From positions 1 through 20,327 of the forward strand of contig JADHNV010000008.1 of NCBI GenBank assembly GCA_016779285.1: DNA of 20,327 nucleotides. Direction: 5' to 3'. Shown here piece after piece: positions 8,734 to 17,176 of this stretch; within the stretch, counting starts at the first letter, position 1; every line of letters starts with the position of its first letter. This stretch comes from SAR86 cluster bacterium (lineage in GTDB: Bacteria > Pseudomonadota > Gammaproteobacteria > Magnimaribacterales > D2472). The notes under the pieces were generated by a model, which was not told the DNA's origin, made no database searches, and saw only the letters and a list, made by a program, of their open reading frames with translations. Position numbers and translations under genes: made by a program.

Positions 8734-10200
8734 CTAATCTTTAGCCGTTTTTATTACAAAAGATAAAACAATTAATGCTATTGCGATTACCAAGTAATAC
8801 TGAATCATAAATTCAAAGATTGGTGAAATGGTTTCAAGACCACCATCTAAGGCTTCCCCACCAAGCAATCCTGCAAGAACTCCTCCAATTGCACTGGCCA
8901 AGAACCACAAACCAAACATCTGCCCCATGTAACGCTTAGGACCATATCTAGAGAAAGCAGATAAGCCTATTGGAGACAATGCTAACTCACCCCATGTTTG
9001 AAAAAGATAAGTCAGCAACAACCATTGCATGCCTACCGGAGAAGACTCAATTGCTAAATTAACTGCAAGAATCATCACGAAGAAACTGAGCGCCATGAAT
9101 AATAGGCCAATTGCAAATTTAAGGGGCAAAGATGGATCTAAATTTTTTCGAGCCAACTGAGCCCAGATCCCAGCAAATATGGGAGCAAATAAAACAACAA
9201 TTATTGGATTTGCAAACTGAAGCCACCCCACTGGAATCTGATATCCGGAAATTGATAAATCTGTATAATCTCGTGCAAAAATATTAAGTGAACCTGCAGA
9301 TTGATCAAAACCTGACCAAAAAGCTGCAGCCCCTATGAAAAGCAAAAACAAAAGAATTAAATTTTTTCTTTCAGAGGCATTAAGTCCTGCAAAGAGAAAC
9401 AAATAAAGAAAATATAAGCCAGCAACTATTGTAAGGAAATAAGCAAATTGCTCAGCAAAAAACCTTGGGTCAATAACTATAAACCCAAAAAGACCTGCCC
9501 CTATAACCATAAACATAGCTACAAGAGAAAATTTTAAGTAATTCGAATATTTCTTACGTTTTTCATCTGACATATCATTAGGATGCATGCCAGCATCTCC
9601 TAATAAGTGCCTATGCTGGATATATTGAATTACACCAAAAGTCATACCTATACCCGCAGCGCCAAAACCCCAATGCCAGCCAATCTTTTCACCCAAATAC
9701 GAGCAGATTAAAAATCCTAAAGTTGAGCCTATATTAATAGACATGTAAAAAATCGTATAGCCAGAATCTCTCCGATCATCTTGACCATCATAGAGCTGAC
9801 CTACAATGGTAGAAATGTTACCTTTAAGAAGGCCTGTACCCAATACAACAAAAATTAAACCCAAGAAAAATGTCTGCTCAATAGGAATAGCTAAAGTAAA
9901 ATGGCCTAAAGCAATAATTAAAGCTCCTATTAATACTGCTTTTTGGTGACCTAAAATATTATCTGCAATCCATCCCCCCGGAACGACCATAAAATAAACC
10001 ATCCCAGAATAAATACCATAGATTGCTTGGGATTCAACTTGGGACCAACCCAAACCAGGATTAAAACCAGTGACAGCACCCGTCATATACAAAACCAATA
10101 AGGCGCGCATTCCATAATAAGACATGCGCTCCCACATTTCAGTTAAAAAAAGTGTTCTTAATCCAATAGGATGCCCAAAAAAAGTATTACTTGTGTTCAT
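8734..10200 (-). CDS. POT/PTR2-family proton-coupled peptide transporter
   Basis: Inner-membrane major-facilitator protein that imports di- and tripeptides with protons. Diagnostic motifs are ExxER in the first helix (Glu21, Glu24, Arg25 in EMWERMSYYGMR) and the second PTR2 signature FYMSINIGS (151-159). The 488-residue length and the many hydrophobic helices fit the 14-helix bacterial (Dtp-like) form. The frame ends 3 bp from dapE in a convergent arrangement and starts at 10200, divergent from the RDD gene. No Shine-Dalgarno is visible before the ATG. Imported peptides could be trimmed by the PepA encoded nearby, though that is inference. I cannot tell which Dtp subtype it is. Confidence 0.92.
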   Translation of the reverse strand: MNTSNTFFGHPIGLRTLFLTEMWERMSYYGMRALLVLYMTGAVTGFNPGLGWSQVESQAIYGIYSGMVYFMVVPGGWIADNILGHQKAVLIGALIIALGHFTLAIPIEQTFFLGLIFVVLGTGLLKGNISTIVGQLYDGQDDRRDSGYTIFYMSINIGSTLGFLICSYLGEKIGWHWGFGAAGIGMTFGVIQYIQHRHLLGDAGMHPNDMSDEKRKKYSNYLKFSLVAMFMVIGAGLFGFIVIDPRFFAEQFAYFLTIVAGLYFLYLFLFAGLNASERKNLILLFLLFIGAAAFWSGFDQSAGSLNIFARDYTDLSISGYQIPVGWLQFANPIIVVLFAPIFAGIWAQLARKNLDPSLPLKFAIGLLFMALSFFVMILAVNLAIESSPVGMQWLLLTYLFQTWGELALSPIGLSAFSRYGPKRYMGQMFGLWFLASAIGGVLAGLLGGEALDGGLETISPIFEFMIQYYLVIAIALIVLSFVIKTAKD

Positions 10201-10241
10201 ATTATTTGAGTTATGATTTAAGAGAATACTATATCAAACTA
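10201..10241. promoter_or_regulatory. Short divergent promoter region between POT gene and RDD gene
   Basis: This 41-bp gap separates two divergent ATGs and must carry signals for both genes, so their promoters probably overlap each other or the opposite coding region. For the RDD gene, TTGAGT (10206-10211) and TATATC (10230-10235) are spaced 18 bp apart, and the latter ends six bases before the ATG. Both hexamers are only 4/6 matches in very AT-rich DNA. Confidence 0.3.
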
Positions 10242-10655
10242 ATGGATAAAACACCCTTTGTGAGCCCCTTTCGAAGAATCATAGCTTCTGTCTATGACCT
10301 TTTTTTACTTCTTGGGGTTTGGTTTCTGGTGGGTTCTTTTGCGGTTTTGTTGAATGGAGGTGAAACTTTGCATCCAGCCATAGGAGCCTTGCTAGTCTTC
10401 GTAAGTGGATGGTTGTTTTTTGCCTTTTTTTGGATCAGAAATGGTCAAACTCTTGGTATGCAGGTTTGGAAATTTAAAATTGTTAATGCTGATACAAATT
10501 CTGGTCCGATTAGTCTAAAACAAACATTTTTGAGGTATTTGGTAAATTGTGGGACATTGGCACTTCTGGGGATACCTCTATTTCTTATTTACGCAGATAA
10601 AAAGAAACTTGCAGTAAATGATGTCCTTTCAAGAACCAGGCTAGAAAAAGTTTAG
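10242..10655 (+). CDS. RDD-family small membrane protein
   Basis: Predicted 137-residue inner-membrane protein of the RDD family, whose biochemical role is generally unknown. The N-terminal stretch FRRIIASVYDLFLLLGVWF carries the family's Arg and Asp, and the central motif GQTLGMQVWKFKIV is characteristic. Three hydrophobic segments lie at roughly 15-35, 45-65 and 105-122. The frame can be extended to an ATG at 10191, but that would run into the divergent POT gene and add a non-family tail (MCSYYLSYDLREYYIKL), so I place the start at 10242. The stop codon abuts the lptG stop with no base between (TAGCTA). RDD genes beside lptF/lptG occur in other Gammaproteobacteria (recalled, not checked), so an envelope role is possible but unproven. 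Confidence 0.85.
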   Translation: MDKTPFVSPFRRIIASVYDLFLLLGVWFLVGSFAVLLNGGETLHPAIGALLVFVSGWLFFAFFWIRNGQTLGMQVWKFKIVNADTNSGPISLKQTFLRYLVNCGTLALLGIPLFLIYADKKKLAVNDVLSRTRLEKV

Positions 10656-11651
10656 CTAGATTCTTTGAAATTTATAAGCACCAATCCCAATTAAAATCAT
10701 AATAGGTACAAGATGTGCAATTAATATTGGCCATTGATAAGTTAAGAATGATGCAATGCTTAAATCTTTTATTAAGTCATAAATAAGACCAAGCGAGATA
10801 CCTATAATTATTTGTCGACCCACTCCTCCTGAGCGCAAAGAATCAAACATCAAGCTGCCTGCTAAAAAAATTATTGCAATAATTGAGACTGGTAAAAGCA
10901 CTCTTGCATATATCAATGAATTAATTTTTTGTAAATCTTTATCAAGCTGATAAGTTCTTTTTAAATTAAGCAACGAAGCCAAGGAAAGGGTTTCTAGGGT
11001 ATTATTTGATAGCAGAAATGATGCAGAGAAATTAAAGCTTTGCTTGGTAGTAGAGCCTTGAATTATTAATTGACCCTTATCCAATTTTCCCTCCTGATAA
11101 GCAGAAGTTGAGGCAATACTTTGATTATCATTGAAGTCTATAATTTGAATATCCTGAACCTTATTATTATCTAGGCGTCTTAAGCCAATTAAATTTTTTT
11201 CAGTTATTTCCCATTGAAATACCTCGGAGGATTCAGCGAGTTGATTCATTGTTTTAGATTGTTTTGATAAGTCCAAGAATAATGTTTCGTCAAAAAAAAT
11301 TAAAGCTAGTGATAATATGATTGGCCCTATCCCTGATACCAAAACAATTTTAAGAGGTGAAAATCCAGCAGAGCGTAAAAAAACTAAATTACCCTGCTGA
11401 TTAAATATTGATAGCGCTATCAATGTACCTATTAGCATAGAGCTTTCAAGGTATTGCATTCCTTTATGCAATTGCTCATACAGCACGACATTAAAAATTG
11501 AAAAAAAGCCATTATCATCTGCTAAATTCTCAAGCTCCATTACCAAGGTGACGGAGAGATCAAGAAATAGCATGACTATCCAGACTAATGCTGAAATTAG
11601 AAAAGTTCTTTTGACAAGATGTCTGGAATAGATAGTAAGAATATTGTTCAT
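10656..11651 (-). CDS. lptG: LPS export ABC transporter permease LptG
   Basis: With LptF and the ATPase LptB it forms the inner-membrane extractor that passes LPS to LptC and on to the outer membrane. The YjgP/YjgQ architecture is visible: one helix near residues 15-37, a second hydrophobic stretch near 70-83 followed by a coupling-helix motif (NLVFLRSAGFS), a third helix near 100-120, a periplasmic beta-jellyroll of about 140 residues, then three C-terminal helices. Length is 331, a little short of E. coli (360). The start is ATG at 11651, overlapping the lptF stop as TGATG; a GTG at 11654 is an alternative giving a 4-bp overlap. The residue aligning with E. coli Glu88 is Asn88 here. Confidence 0.93.
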   Translation of the reverse strand: MNNILTIYSRHLVKRTFLISALVWIVMLFLDLSVTLVMELENLADDNGFFSIFNVVLYEQLHKGMQYLESSMLIGTLIALSIFNQQGNLVFLRSAGFSPLKIVLVSGIGPIILSLALIFFDETLFLDLSKQSKTMNQLAESSEVFQWEITEKNLIGLRRLDNNKVQDIQIIDFNDNQSIASTSAYQEGKLDKGQLIIQGSTTKQSFNFSASFLLSNNTLETLSLASLLNLKRTYQLDKDLQKINSLIYARVLLPVSIIAIIFLAGSLMFDSLRSGGVGRQIIIGISLGLIYDLIKDLSIASFLTYQWPILIAHLVPIMILIGIGAYKFQRI

Positions 11652-12778
11652 CACGAACTGAGCCAGGCTAATAAAATAAAAATTAAAAAGATAATTGAAA
11701 TCGTTTTCATTCTTGAATTAGAAAAAAAACTTTTTAACGAGACCCTTCCATCAAACCAAAAAAAGAGGGCGCCAAAAGATAAAAATGCTAAATGCACAGG
11801 CCATAGGAAGTAATAAAAGAAATTTGAGTTGCCTGAATAACTTTCTCTAAATGCAACCAAAACACTTAGATAAAAAATATAAATTAATACGCCTGTAACA
11901 AGGCTGCCTTCCCTCCCCGATCTAGGATTTTCTTTGCCAAAGACAAAACTAAGTAATACCAATGCTATAAGCATTGTTGGAATGCTTGCATTCCATTGGT
12001 TTTCAATAAAATTAGATTGTTTTTTGTAGTCGAGCAACTTTGAAAGAGTAAATGATTTACTTGATGTCTGGCCAACTTCGATAGCATGGGTTAACTTTTT
12101 GAAGGAGGCATCTATTTTATTATCACTGTTCAAGTCAGGATAAATAGATCCATTCTTAAAATCTAAAATCATATTATTGTCCTGATTTGAGATTTCAAGT
12201 AGTTCTGCCTTGATAATTGATAAAGAAGGATCATCTTTTACAAAAAATGTTACTCCGGTCATTCGCTTGCCATCGTAAGCATCAAAATAAAGATAACTAC
12301 CAGCTTCATCGAGATTGATCAATGATCTGGGTTGGAACATTTCAAGCTTATCTTTATAAGACTGCTCAGCTATTAAACTTTTAGAAAGAGCCTTTCCATA
12401 TGGAGCTAAGTAAACACTGATCAGCGAGCAAGCTATCAAAATAATAAAAAAAAATGGCATGACATGTTTGAGCAGCCTTAATCGGGATACGCCGGCAGAA
12501 AAATAAGCATAGATTCCATTAGATTGATAGAGCTCAGATACAACCAATAAAAGACTTAAAAAAAAAGCAAAGGGTATGAGCAATGCCAAAAAATCTGGCA
12601 ATCTAAGAAAAATTACAGAAAAAATGATATCTGGATTTAAACTGCCTGCTGCAGCTTGTTCAAAATAACCAACAAGCCTAGAAGAAAAAATTAATGCGGT
12701 CAGGATTAATAATATTGCAGTAAAACCTTTAAAAATTTGAGAATTTAAATGAATTGCAAGAATATTCTTTTTATACAT
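11651..12778 (-). CDS. lptF: LPS export ABC transporter permease LptF
   Basis: Partner permease of LptG in the LptB2FG complex. The 375-residue protein has N-terminal helices (about 15-37 and 60-80), the coupling-helix region ending in FSAGVSRLRLL, a third helix near 105-125, a periplasmic domain (about 130-260) and three C-terminal helices ending near residue 375. The N-terminal pattern RLPDFLALLIPFAFFLSLL matches the family. The residue aligning with E. coli Glu84 is Gly88 here. The gene is first in the lptF-lptG unit and divergent from pepA, the usual order in Gammaproteobacteria. In the 66-bp gap upstream, AAAGG sits very close to the ATG, so the ribosome site is weak. Confidence 0.93.
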   Translation of the reverse strand: MYKKNILAIHLNSQIFKGFTAILLILTALIFSSRLVGYFEQAAAGSLNPDIIFSVIFLRLPDFLALLIPFAFFLSLLLVVSELYQSNGIYAYFSAGVSRLRLLKHVMPFFFIILIACSLISVYLAPYGKALSKSLIAEQSYKDKLEMFQPRSLINLDEAGSYLYFDAYDGKRMTGVTFFVKDDPSLSIIKAELLEISNQDNNMILDFKNGSIYPDLNSDNKIDASFKKLTHAIEVGQTSSKSFTLSKLLDYKKQSNFIENQWNASIPTMLIALVLLSFVFGKENPRSGREGSLVTGVLIYIFYLSVLVAFRESYSGNSNFFYYFLWPVHLAFLSFGALFFWFDGRVSLKSFFSNSRMKTISIIFLIFILLAWLSS

Positions 12779-12844
12779 GCCTTTAGCGATCTTGATGCAT
12801 TACAATAAATATCTTATCAGTAATTTTTATCAGGAGTACGGTTT
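12779..12844. promoter_or_regulatory. Divergent lptF / pepA promoter region
   Basis: This 66-bp gap serves both directions. For pepA, TTGATG (12792-12797) and TATCAG (12815-12820) are separated by 17 bp, each a 4/6 match. The pepA Shine-Dalgarno AGGAG (12832-12836) lies 8 bases before its ATG and is the best ribosome site in the rightward genes. For lptF, TGTAAT on the minus strand is a 5/6 -10 candidate without a good -35. Confidence 0.45.
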
Positions 12845-14359
12845 ATGACTTACAAAGTCTTATCAAGTCTAACAGCAAACAATATTAATTCAGCGGATCT
12901 TTTAAAAGTTAAAACAGATCTTTTAATTATTGCAGTAAATAAAAAAACATCTGCAGCAGCGGAGCTCAAGGGACTGCAATCAATAACGCAATCGTTGGTC
13001 CAAGAGTCAATTAAAGAAATTAATAATGGGTCAAGGAAATCTATTTTCCTCCCTGCCCCTACTAAGGTAGCAGCTAAAAATATTCTTCTAATTAAAGAGC
13101 CAGATGCTAAGGCAGCAAGTTATCTGGTGCTACGTTACTATGAAGAGATTATCAGCCTAGTTAAATCAGCCAAGGCAAAAGATTTTGCATATCTCATGAG
13201 CTCAACTACTTCAAAAGATTTTGATATGGTTTGGGCTGCCGAAGTTGCAGCTAGAACTTTTGAGTCTGCAGCTTATACTTTTAATGCAACAAAAAACAAG
13301 ACTGCGAAACCTGTCACAGTCAAAAAAGGTGTCGTTTTATTTTCTGGACTCACTCCAGCAAAACTTAGATCAGTAAAAGCGGCTGTAAAACTTGGCCACG
13401 CTGTTGGCGAGGGGATGAATGCTACAAAACATCTTGGCGATTTACCTGCAAATCATTGCACACCAAGGATTATTGAACGTAAAACTAAAGCGCTTAAAAA
13501 AGATTTCCCCAGCTTAAAAGTTTCAAGCTTGAATGAGAAAGACCTTGCTAGGTTAAAAATGGGTTCTTATCTTTCGGTTGCTAAAGGTAGTGATGAGCCA
13601 CCAAGAATGATGACCATTGAATACAGAGGCGGTGAAAAAAATAAGCAGCCTATTGTCTTGGTAGGAAAAGGTATTACTTTTGACACAGGTGGAATCTCAC
13701 TTAAACCCAGCTCTGCCATGGACGAAATGAAGTGGGATATGTGTGGTGCAGCATCCGTATTTGGAATTATGCAAACCCTCGCCAGACTGAAAGCCAAAGT
13801 AAATGTTATTGGTTTGTTAGTTTGTGCTGAGAATATGCCCTCTGCTCGGGCAACTAAACCTGGTGATGTGGTTACTTCCATGTCAGGTCAAACCATCGAG
13901 ATTTTAAATACTGATGCTGAAGGTAGATTGGTTCTATGTGATGCGCTGACTTACTCAAAGCGATTTAAACCCAGTCATGTAATTGATATGGCAACCTTAA
14001 CCGGTGCTGTGGTGGTTGCCCTGGGTAGTCCAGCTACTGGTGTTATGGCTAATAACCAACCTCTTGCTGACAAAATTCTAGCAGCTGGAGAAAAATCTGG
14101 TGACAGAGCTTGGCAACTGCCACTTTGGGAAGAATATGCACATTGCACTAAAACAAAGTTTGCAGACCTTGCAAACATTGGAGGTGGAAGAGAGGCTGGA
14201 ACCATACATGCTGCCTCTTTCTTGTCCAACTTTACACAAGATTTTAAATGGGCTCACATGGATATTGCAGCAAGTGCTTGGAACGGCGGTGCTAAAAAAG
14301 GAGCTACTGGTAGACCAGTTCCATTGTTGGCTGAATTAATTTTAAATGGAAATTTATAA
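12845..14359 (+). CDS. pepA: Leucyl aminopeptidase (M17, cytosol aminopeptidase)
   Basis: Two-metal cytosolic peptidase that removes N-terminal residues, especially leucine, in peptide turnover. At 504 residues it matches E. coli PepA (503). Metal ligands and catalytic residues are all visible: Lys275 and Asp280 in VGKGITFDTGG, Lys287, Asp298 (KWDMCGAA), and Asp357, Glu359 and Arg361 in the family signature NTDAEGRL (355-362). The N-terminal macro-like domain precedes it. E. coli PepA also binds DNA, at the carAB promoter and in Xer recombination; nothing here shows whether this one does. It has a clear Shine-Dalgarno, is divergent from lptF, and is followed by valS after 24 bp. Confidence 0.97.
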   Translation: MTYKVLSSLTANNINSADLLKVKTDLLIIAVNKKTSAAAELKGLQSITQSLVQESIKEINNGSRKSIFLPAPTKVAAKNILLIKEPDAKAASYLVLRYYEEIISLVKSAKAKDFAYLMSSTTSKDFDMVWAAEVAARTFESAAYTFNATKNKTAKPVTVKKGVVLFSGLTPAKLRSVKAAVKLGHAVGEGMNATKHLGDLPANHCTPRIIERKTKALKKDFPSLKVSSLNEKDLARLKMGSYLSVAKGSDEPPRMMTIEYRGGEKNKQPIVLVGKGITFDTGGISLKPSSAMDEMKWDMCGAASVFGIMQTLARLKAKVNVIGLLVCAENMPSARATKPGDVVTSMSGQTIEILNTDAEGRLVLCDALTYSKRFKPSHVIDMATLTGAVVVALGSPATGVMANNQPLADKILAAGEKSGDRAWQLPLWEEYAHCTKTKFADLANIGGGREAGTIHAASFLSNFTQDFKWAHMDIAASAWNGGAKKGATGRPVPLLAELILNGNL

Positions 14360-14383
14360 GACTTTTTCAAATCTTTATAGGTG

Positions 14384-17176
14384 ATGGATAAGAAGCCATA
14401 TGACCCATCTGAAATAGAGCAAAAACTCTATCAAGAATGGGAAAGCTCTGGTCTGTTTAAACCAGGAAATGGATCAGACGCTTATTCATTGGCCATTCCT
14501 CCTCCAAATGTGACCGGAACCTTGCACATGGGTCATGGGTTTCAAAATGCCATCATGGATTGCTTAATTCGATACCATCGAATGTCTGGTAAAAACACCT
14601 TATGGCAAGTTGGAACAGATCATGCTGGTATCGCCACTGAAATGGTGGTCGAAAGACGTTTAAATGCCCAGGGTAAATCAAAGGATGACATTGGCAGGGA
14701 AGCCTTTGAAAAAGAAGTTTGGAATTGGAAGAAATACTCAGGCAATAAAATTACCTCTCAGCTTAGGCGCTTAGGATCAAGTCTGGATTGGAGCACTGAA
14801 AGATTCACTCTTGATGATGAATACCAGCACGCAGTTATAAGTGCGTTTATTCAATTGTTTGAGGAAGGCCTAATTTATCAGGGTAAGCGCCTTGTTAATT
14901 GGGATCCTGTGCTAGAGACCTCACTATCTGATCTTGAAGTGGTCAACAAAGATCTAACAATTAAAATCTGGGAAATAAAGTATCCGCTCCATGAAACTGA
15001 TGAGTTTGTAACTGTTGCCACCACCAGACCTGAAACACTTTTGGGAGATATGGCTCTTGCAGTTAATCCAGATGATATAAGATTTGCTCATCTAGTAGGT
15101 AAAAATGCAGAGATTCCGCTTTGCAATAGATTGATCCCCATTGTTGCTGATGACTATGTGGATTCAGATTTTGGAACAGGTGTTGTCAAGATAACTCCTG
15201 GTCATGATTTTAATGATTATGAGTTAGGCAAACGACATGGGCTTCATATGGATGGCAACTTGCAATGCCATACTGGAGATGAAAGCGCATTTGCTCCAAT
15301 TTCAATTCTCAATAAAGCTGTTGAAATTATTGGTATTGCTCCTAAAAAATTCCATGGCATGGATAGATTCAAGGCTCGAAAAGTGCTTCTTGAGGACTTG
15401 CATACAGAAAAGCTTCTAGTATCTGAAAAGGAATACGAAAGCACACTGCCCTATGGAGATAGATCTGATCAAATTCTTGAACCTCTATTAACAGATCAAT
15501 GGTATGTAGATGCCAAAACTCTTGCCAAGCCCGCCATTGAAGCTGTTAAATCTAAAGAAATACAATTTGTGCCTGCCAATTGGGAGAAAACTTATTTCCA
15601 ATGGATGGATAACATCCAAGACTGGTGCATTAGCAGACAGCTTTGGTGGGGGCATAGAATTCCAATTTGGTTTGATGAATCAAATACTCCTTATGCAGGC
15701 TTTTCTGAATCAGATGTCAGGAAAAAGCATGGCCTTAAAGGCGGTCTACGCCAAGAGGATGATGTCTTGGATACATGGTTTTCATCAAGTCTGTGGACAT
15801 TTGCCACCATGGGTTGGCCTGAAAAAAATGAAAAATTAAAACTTTTTCATCCAACCACTACCCTGGTAACTGGTTTTGATATTATCTTTTTTTGGGTCGC
15901 CAGAATGATCATGATGACTAAACATTTCATGAAAGAAGTTCCATTTAAAGAAGTTTACATAACTGGTCTTATTAAGGATGAAAATGGGCAAAAGATGTCT
16001 AAGTCAAAAGGAAATATCCTTGATCCAATTGATCTCATTGATGGTGTTTCTTTAGATGATCTTCTCGCAAAAAGAACCGAAGGCTTGATGCAGCCTCAGC
16101 TCAAAGAAAAAATTATTAAACAAACAAAAAAACAGTTTCCCGAGGGTATTGAAAGTTATGGTACTGATGCATTGAGATACACTTTCTATTCTCTTGCCTC
16201 TCCAGGTAGAGATATTAATTTTGATATAGGTAGAATCAAAGGCTATAGAAACTTCTGTAACAAAATTTGGAATGCTTTCAGGTTTATTGAAATGCAAATT
16301 ACCAATCATAATTATCAACCAGATGGTAACTCAAAAGATATTTTATCCGACTGGATGGGCTCAAAAATTTATCAAACTGCTGAAAATTGTCAAATGCATA
16401 TCAAACAATATCGATTTGATTTAGCTTCAGCAGAGATTTATGAATTGGTATGGTCGAGTTTCTGTGATTGGTATATAGAATTTAACAAAGTTGCCATCCA
16501 AGACTCCGAGGATGCTAACCAAATAAATAATTTAATTAGAAATTTAATAACAAACTTCTATAGCATCCTTGAATTGCTGCATCCATTCATGCCATTTATT
16601 ACCGAGGAACTATCTTCTAAATTAGCCGATTTAGCAAAGGAGGAGAAATTAGGGTTTATGGTTGAAAGTGGTTTTGCGCATGCACGAGCATCCAATAAAA
16701 AAACAGAAAAGCAATTAGATGAAATTATTAGCATTATTTCTGCAATCAGGGTAATTAGAGCAGAAAATAAAAATATTAAAAATGAGGCCCTGAATCTCAT
16801 TATTTCAAATGATCTCAACGCTGAAATGCAATCTGTTATTAGTGAAAATAAAGCACTGATTACTAGAATTGCAAAATTAGATGGGGTTGAATTTACCGAC
16901 AAGATTCCAACAGAAGCAATTGAAAAAATCATGAATGGATACAAACTAATCATTCCGTTGGAGGGATTGATTGATCCTGAAGAAGAAATGACACGACTTC
17001 AAAAAGAGCTAGCAGATGTAGAGAATGACCTTAAAATTATTGGCTCTAAACTTGCTAATGAGCAATTTACTTCCAAGGCTCCTCCTGCAGTTGTGGAGAA
17101 AGAAAAAGCAAAGATTTCGGATGCGGAAAGCAAAAAAGCATTAATAAAAAAAAGTATTGCTAAGCTTCAGCCATAG
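14384..17176 (+). CDS. valS: Valyl-tRNA synthetase
   Basis: Class I synthetase that charges tRNA-Val and edits mischarged threonine. The active-site motifs are HMGH (48-51) in PPPNVTGTLHMGHG and KMSKS (537-541). The CP1 editing domain carries TTRPETLLGD near 211-220. An anticodon-binding helical domain follows, and a charged C-terminal coiled coil covers roughly the last 65 residues (DPEEEMTRLQKEL onward), as is normal for ValRS. Length is 930 against 951 in E. coli. The frame also has a GTG just before the ATG (14381), but ATG at 14384 gives the family N-terminus (MDKKPYDPSEIEQKLYQEW). It directly follows pepA; the holC that sits between them in E. coli is absent. Its 3' end overlaps the converging hydrolase gene by 17 bp. 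Confidence 0.97.
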   Translation: MDKKPYDPSEIEQKLYQEWESSGLFKPGNGSDAYSLAIPPPNVTGTLHMGHGFQNAIMDCLIRYHRMSGKNTLWQVGTDHAGIATEMVVERRLNAQGKSKDDIGREAFEKEVWNWKKYSGNKITSQLRRLGSSLDWSTERFTLDDEYQHAVISAFIQLFEEGLIYQGKRLVNWDPVLETSLSDLEVVNKDLTIKIWEIKYPLHETDEFVTVATTRPETLLGDMALAVNPDDIRFAHLVGKNAEIPLCNRLIPIVADDYVDSDFGTGVVKITPGHDFNDYELGKRHGLHMDGNLQCHTGDESAFAPISILNKAVEIIGIAPKKFHGMDRFKARKVLLEDLHTEKLLVSEKEYESTLPYGDRSDQILEPLLTDQWYVDAKTLAKPAIEAVKSKEIQFVPANWEKTYFQWMDNIQDWCISRQLWWGHRIPIWFDESNTPYAGFSESDVRKKHGLKGGLRQEDDVLDTWFSSSLWTFATMGWPEKNEKLKLFHPTTTLVTGFDIIFFWVARMIMMTKHFMKEVPFKEVYITGLIKDENGQKMSKSKGNILDPIDLIDGVSLDDLLAKRTEGLMQPQLKEKIIKQTKKQFPEGIESYGTDALRYTFYSLASPGRDINFDIGRIKGYRNFCNKIWNAFRFIEMQITNHNYQPDGNSKDILSDWMGSKIYQTAENCQMHIKQYRFDLASAEIYELVWSSFCDWYIEFNKVAIQDSEDANQINNLIRNLITNFYSILELLHPFMPFITEELSSKLADLAKEEKLGFMVESGFAHARASNKKTEKQLDEIISIISAIRVIRAENKNIKNEALNLIISNDLNAEMQSVISENKALITRIAKLDGVEFTDKIPTEAIEKIMNGYKLIIPLEGLIDPEEEMTRLQKELADVENDLKIIGSKLANEQFTSKAPPAVVEKEKAKISDAESKKALIKKSIAKLQP

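Noticed and set aside
11619..11813. Plus-strand open frame of 64 codons across the lptF/lptG junction
   Set aside because: Antisense to two secure genes, lysine-rich from AT composition, with no protein-like features.
14100..14339. Plus-strand 79-codon frame inside pepA, and minus-strand frames at 13567-13881 and 13975-14229
   Set aside because: All are alternative frames of pepA, whose catalytic motifs run through these positions.
16558..16953. Minus-strand 131-codon hydrophobic frame inside valS
   Set aside because: Antisense shadow of the valS C-terminal helical region. Apparent membrane character arises from antisense of charged, AT-rich codons.
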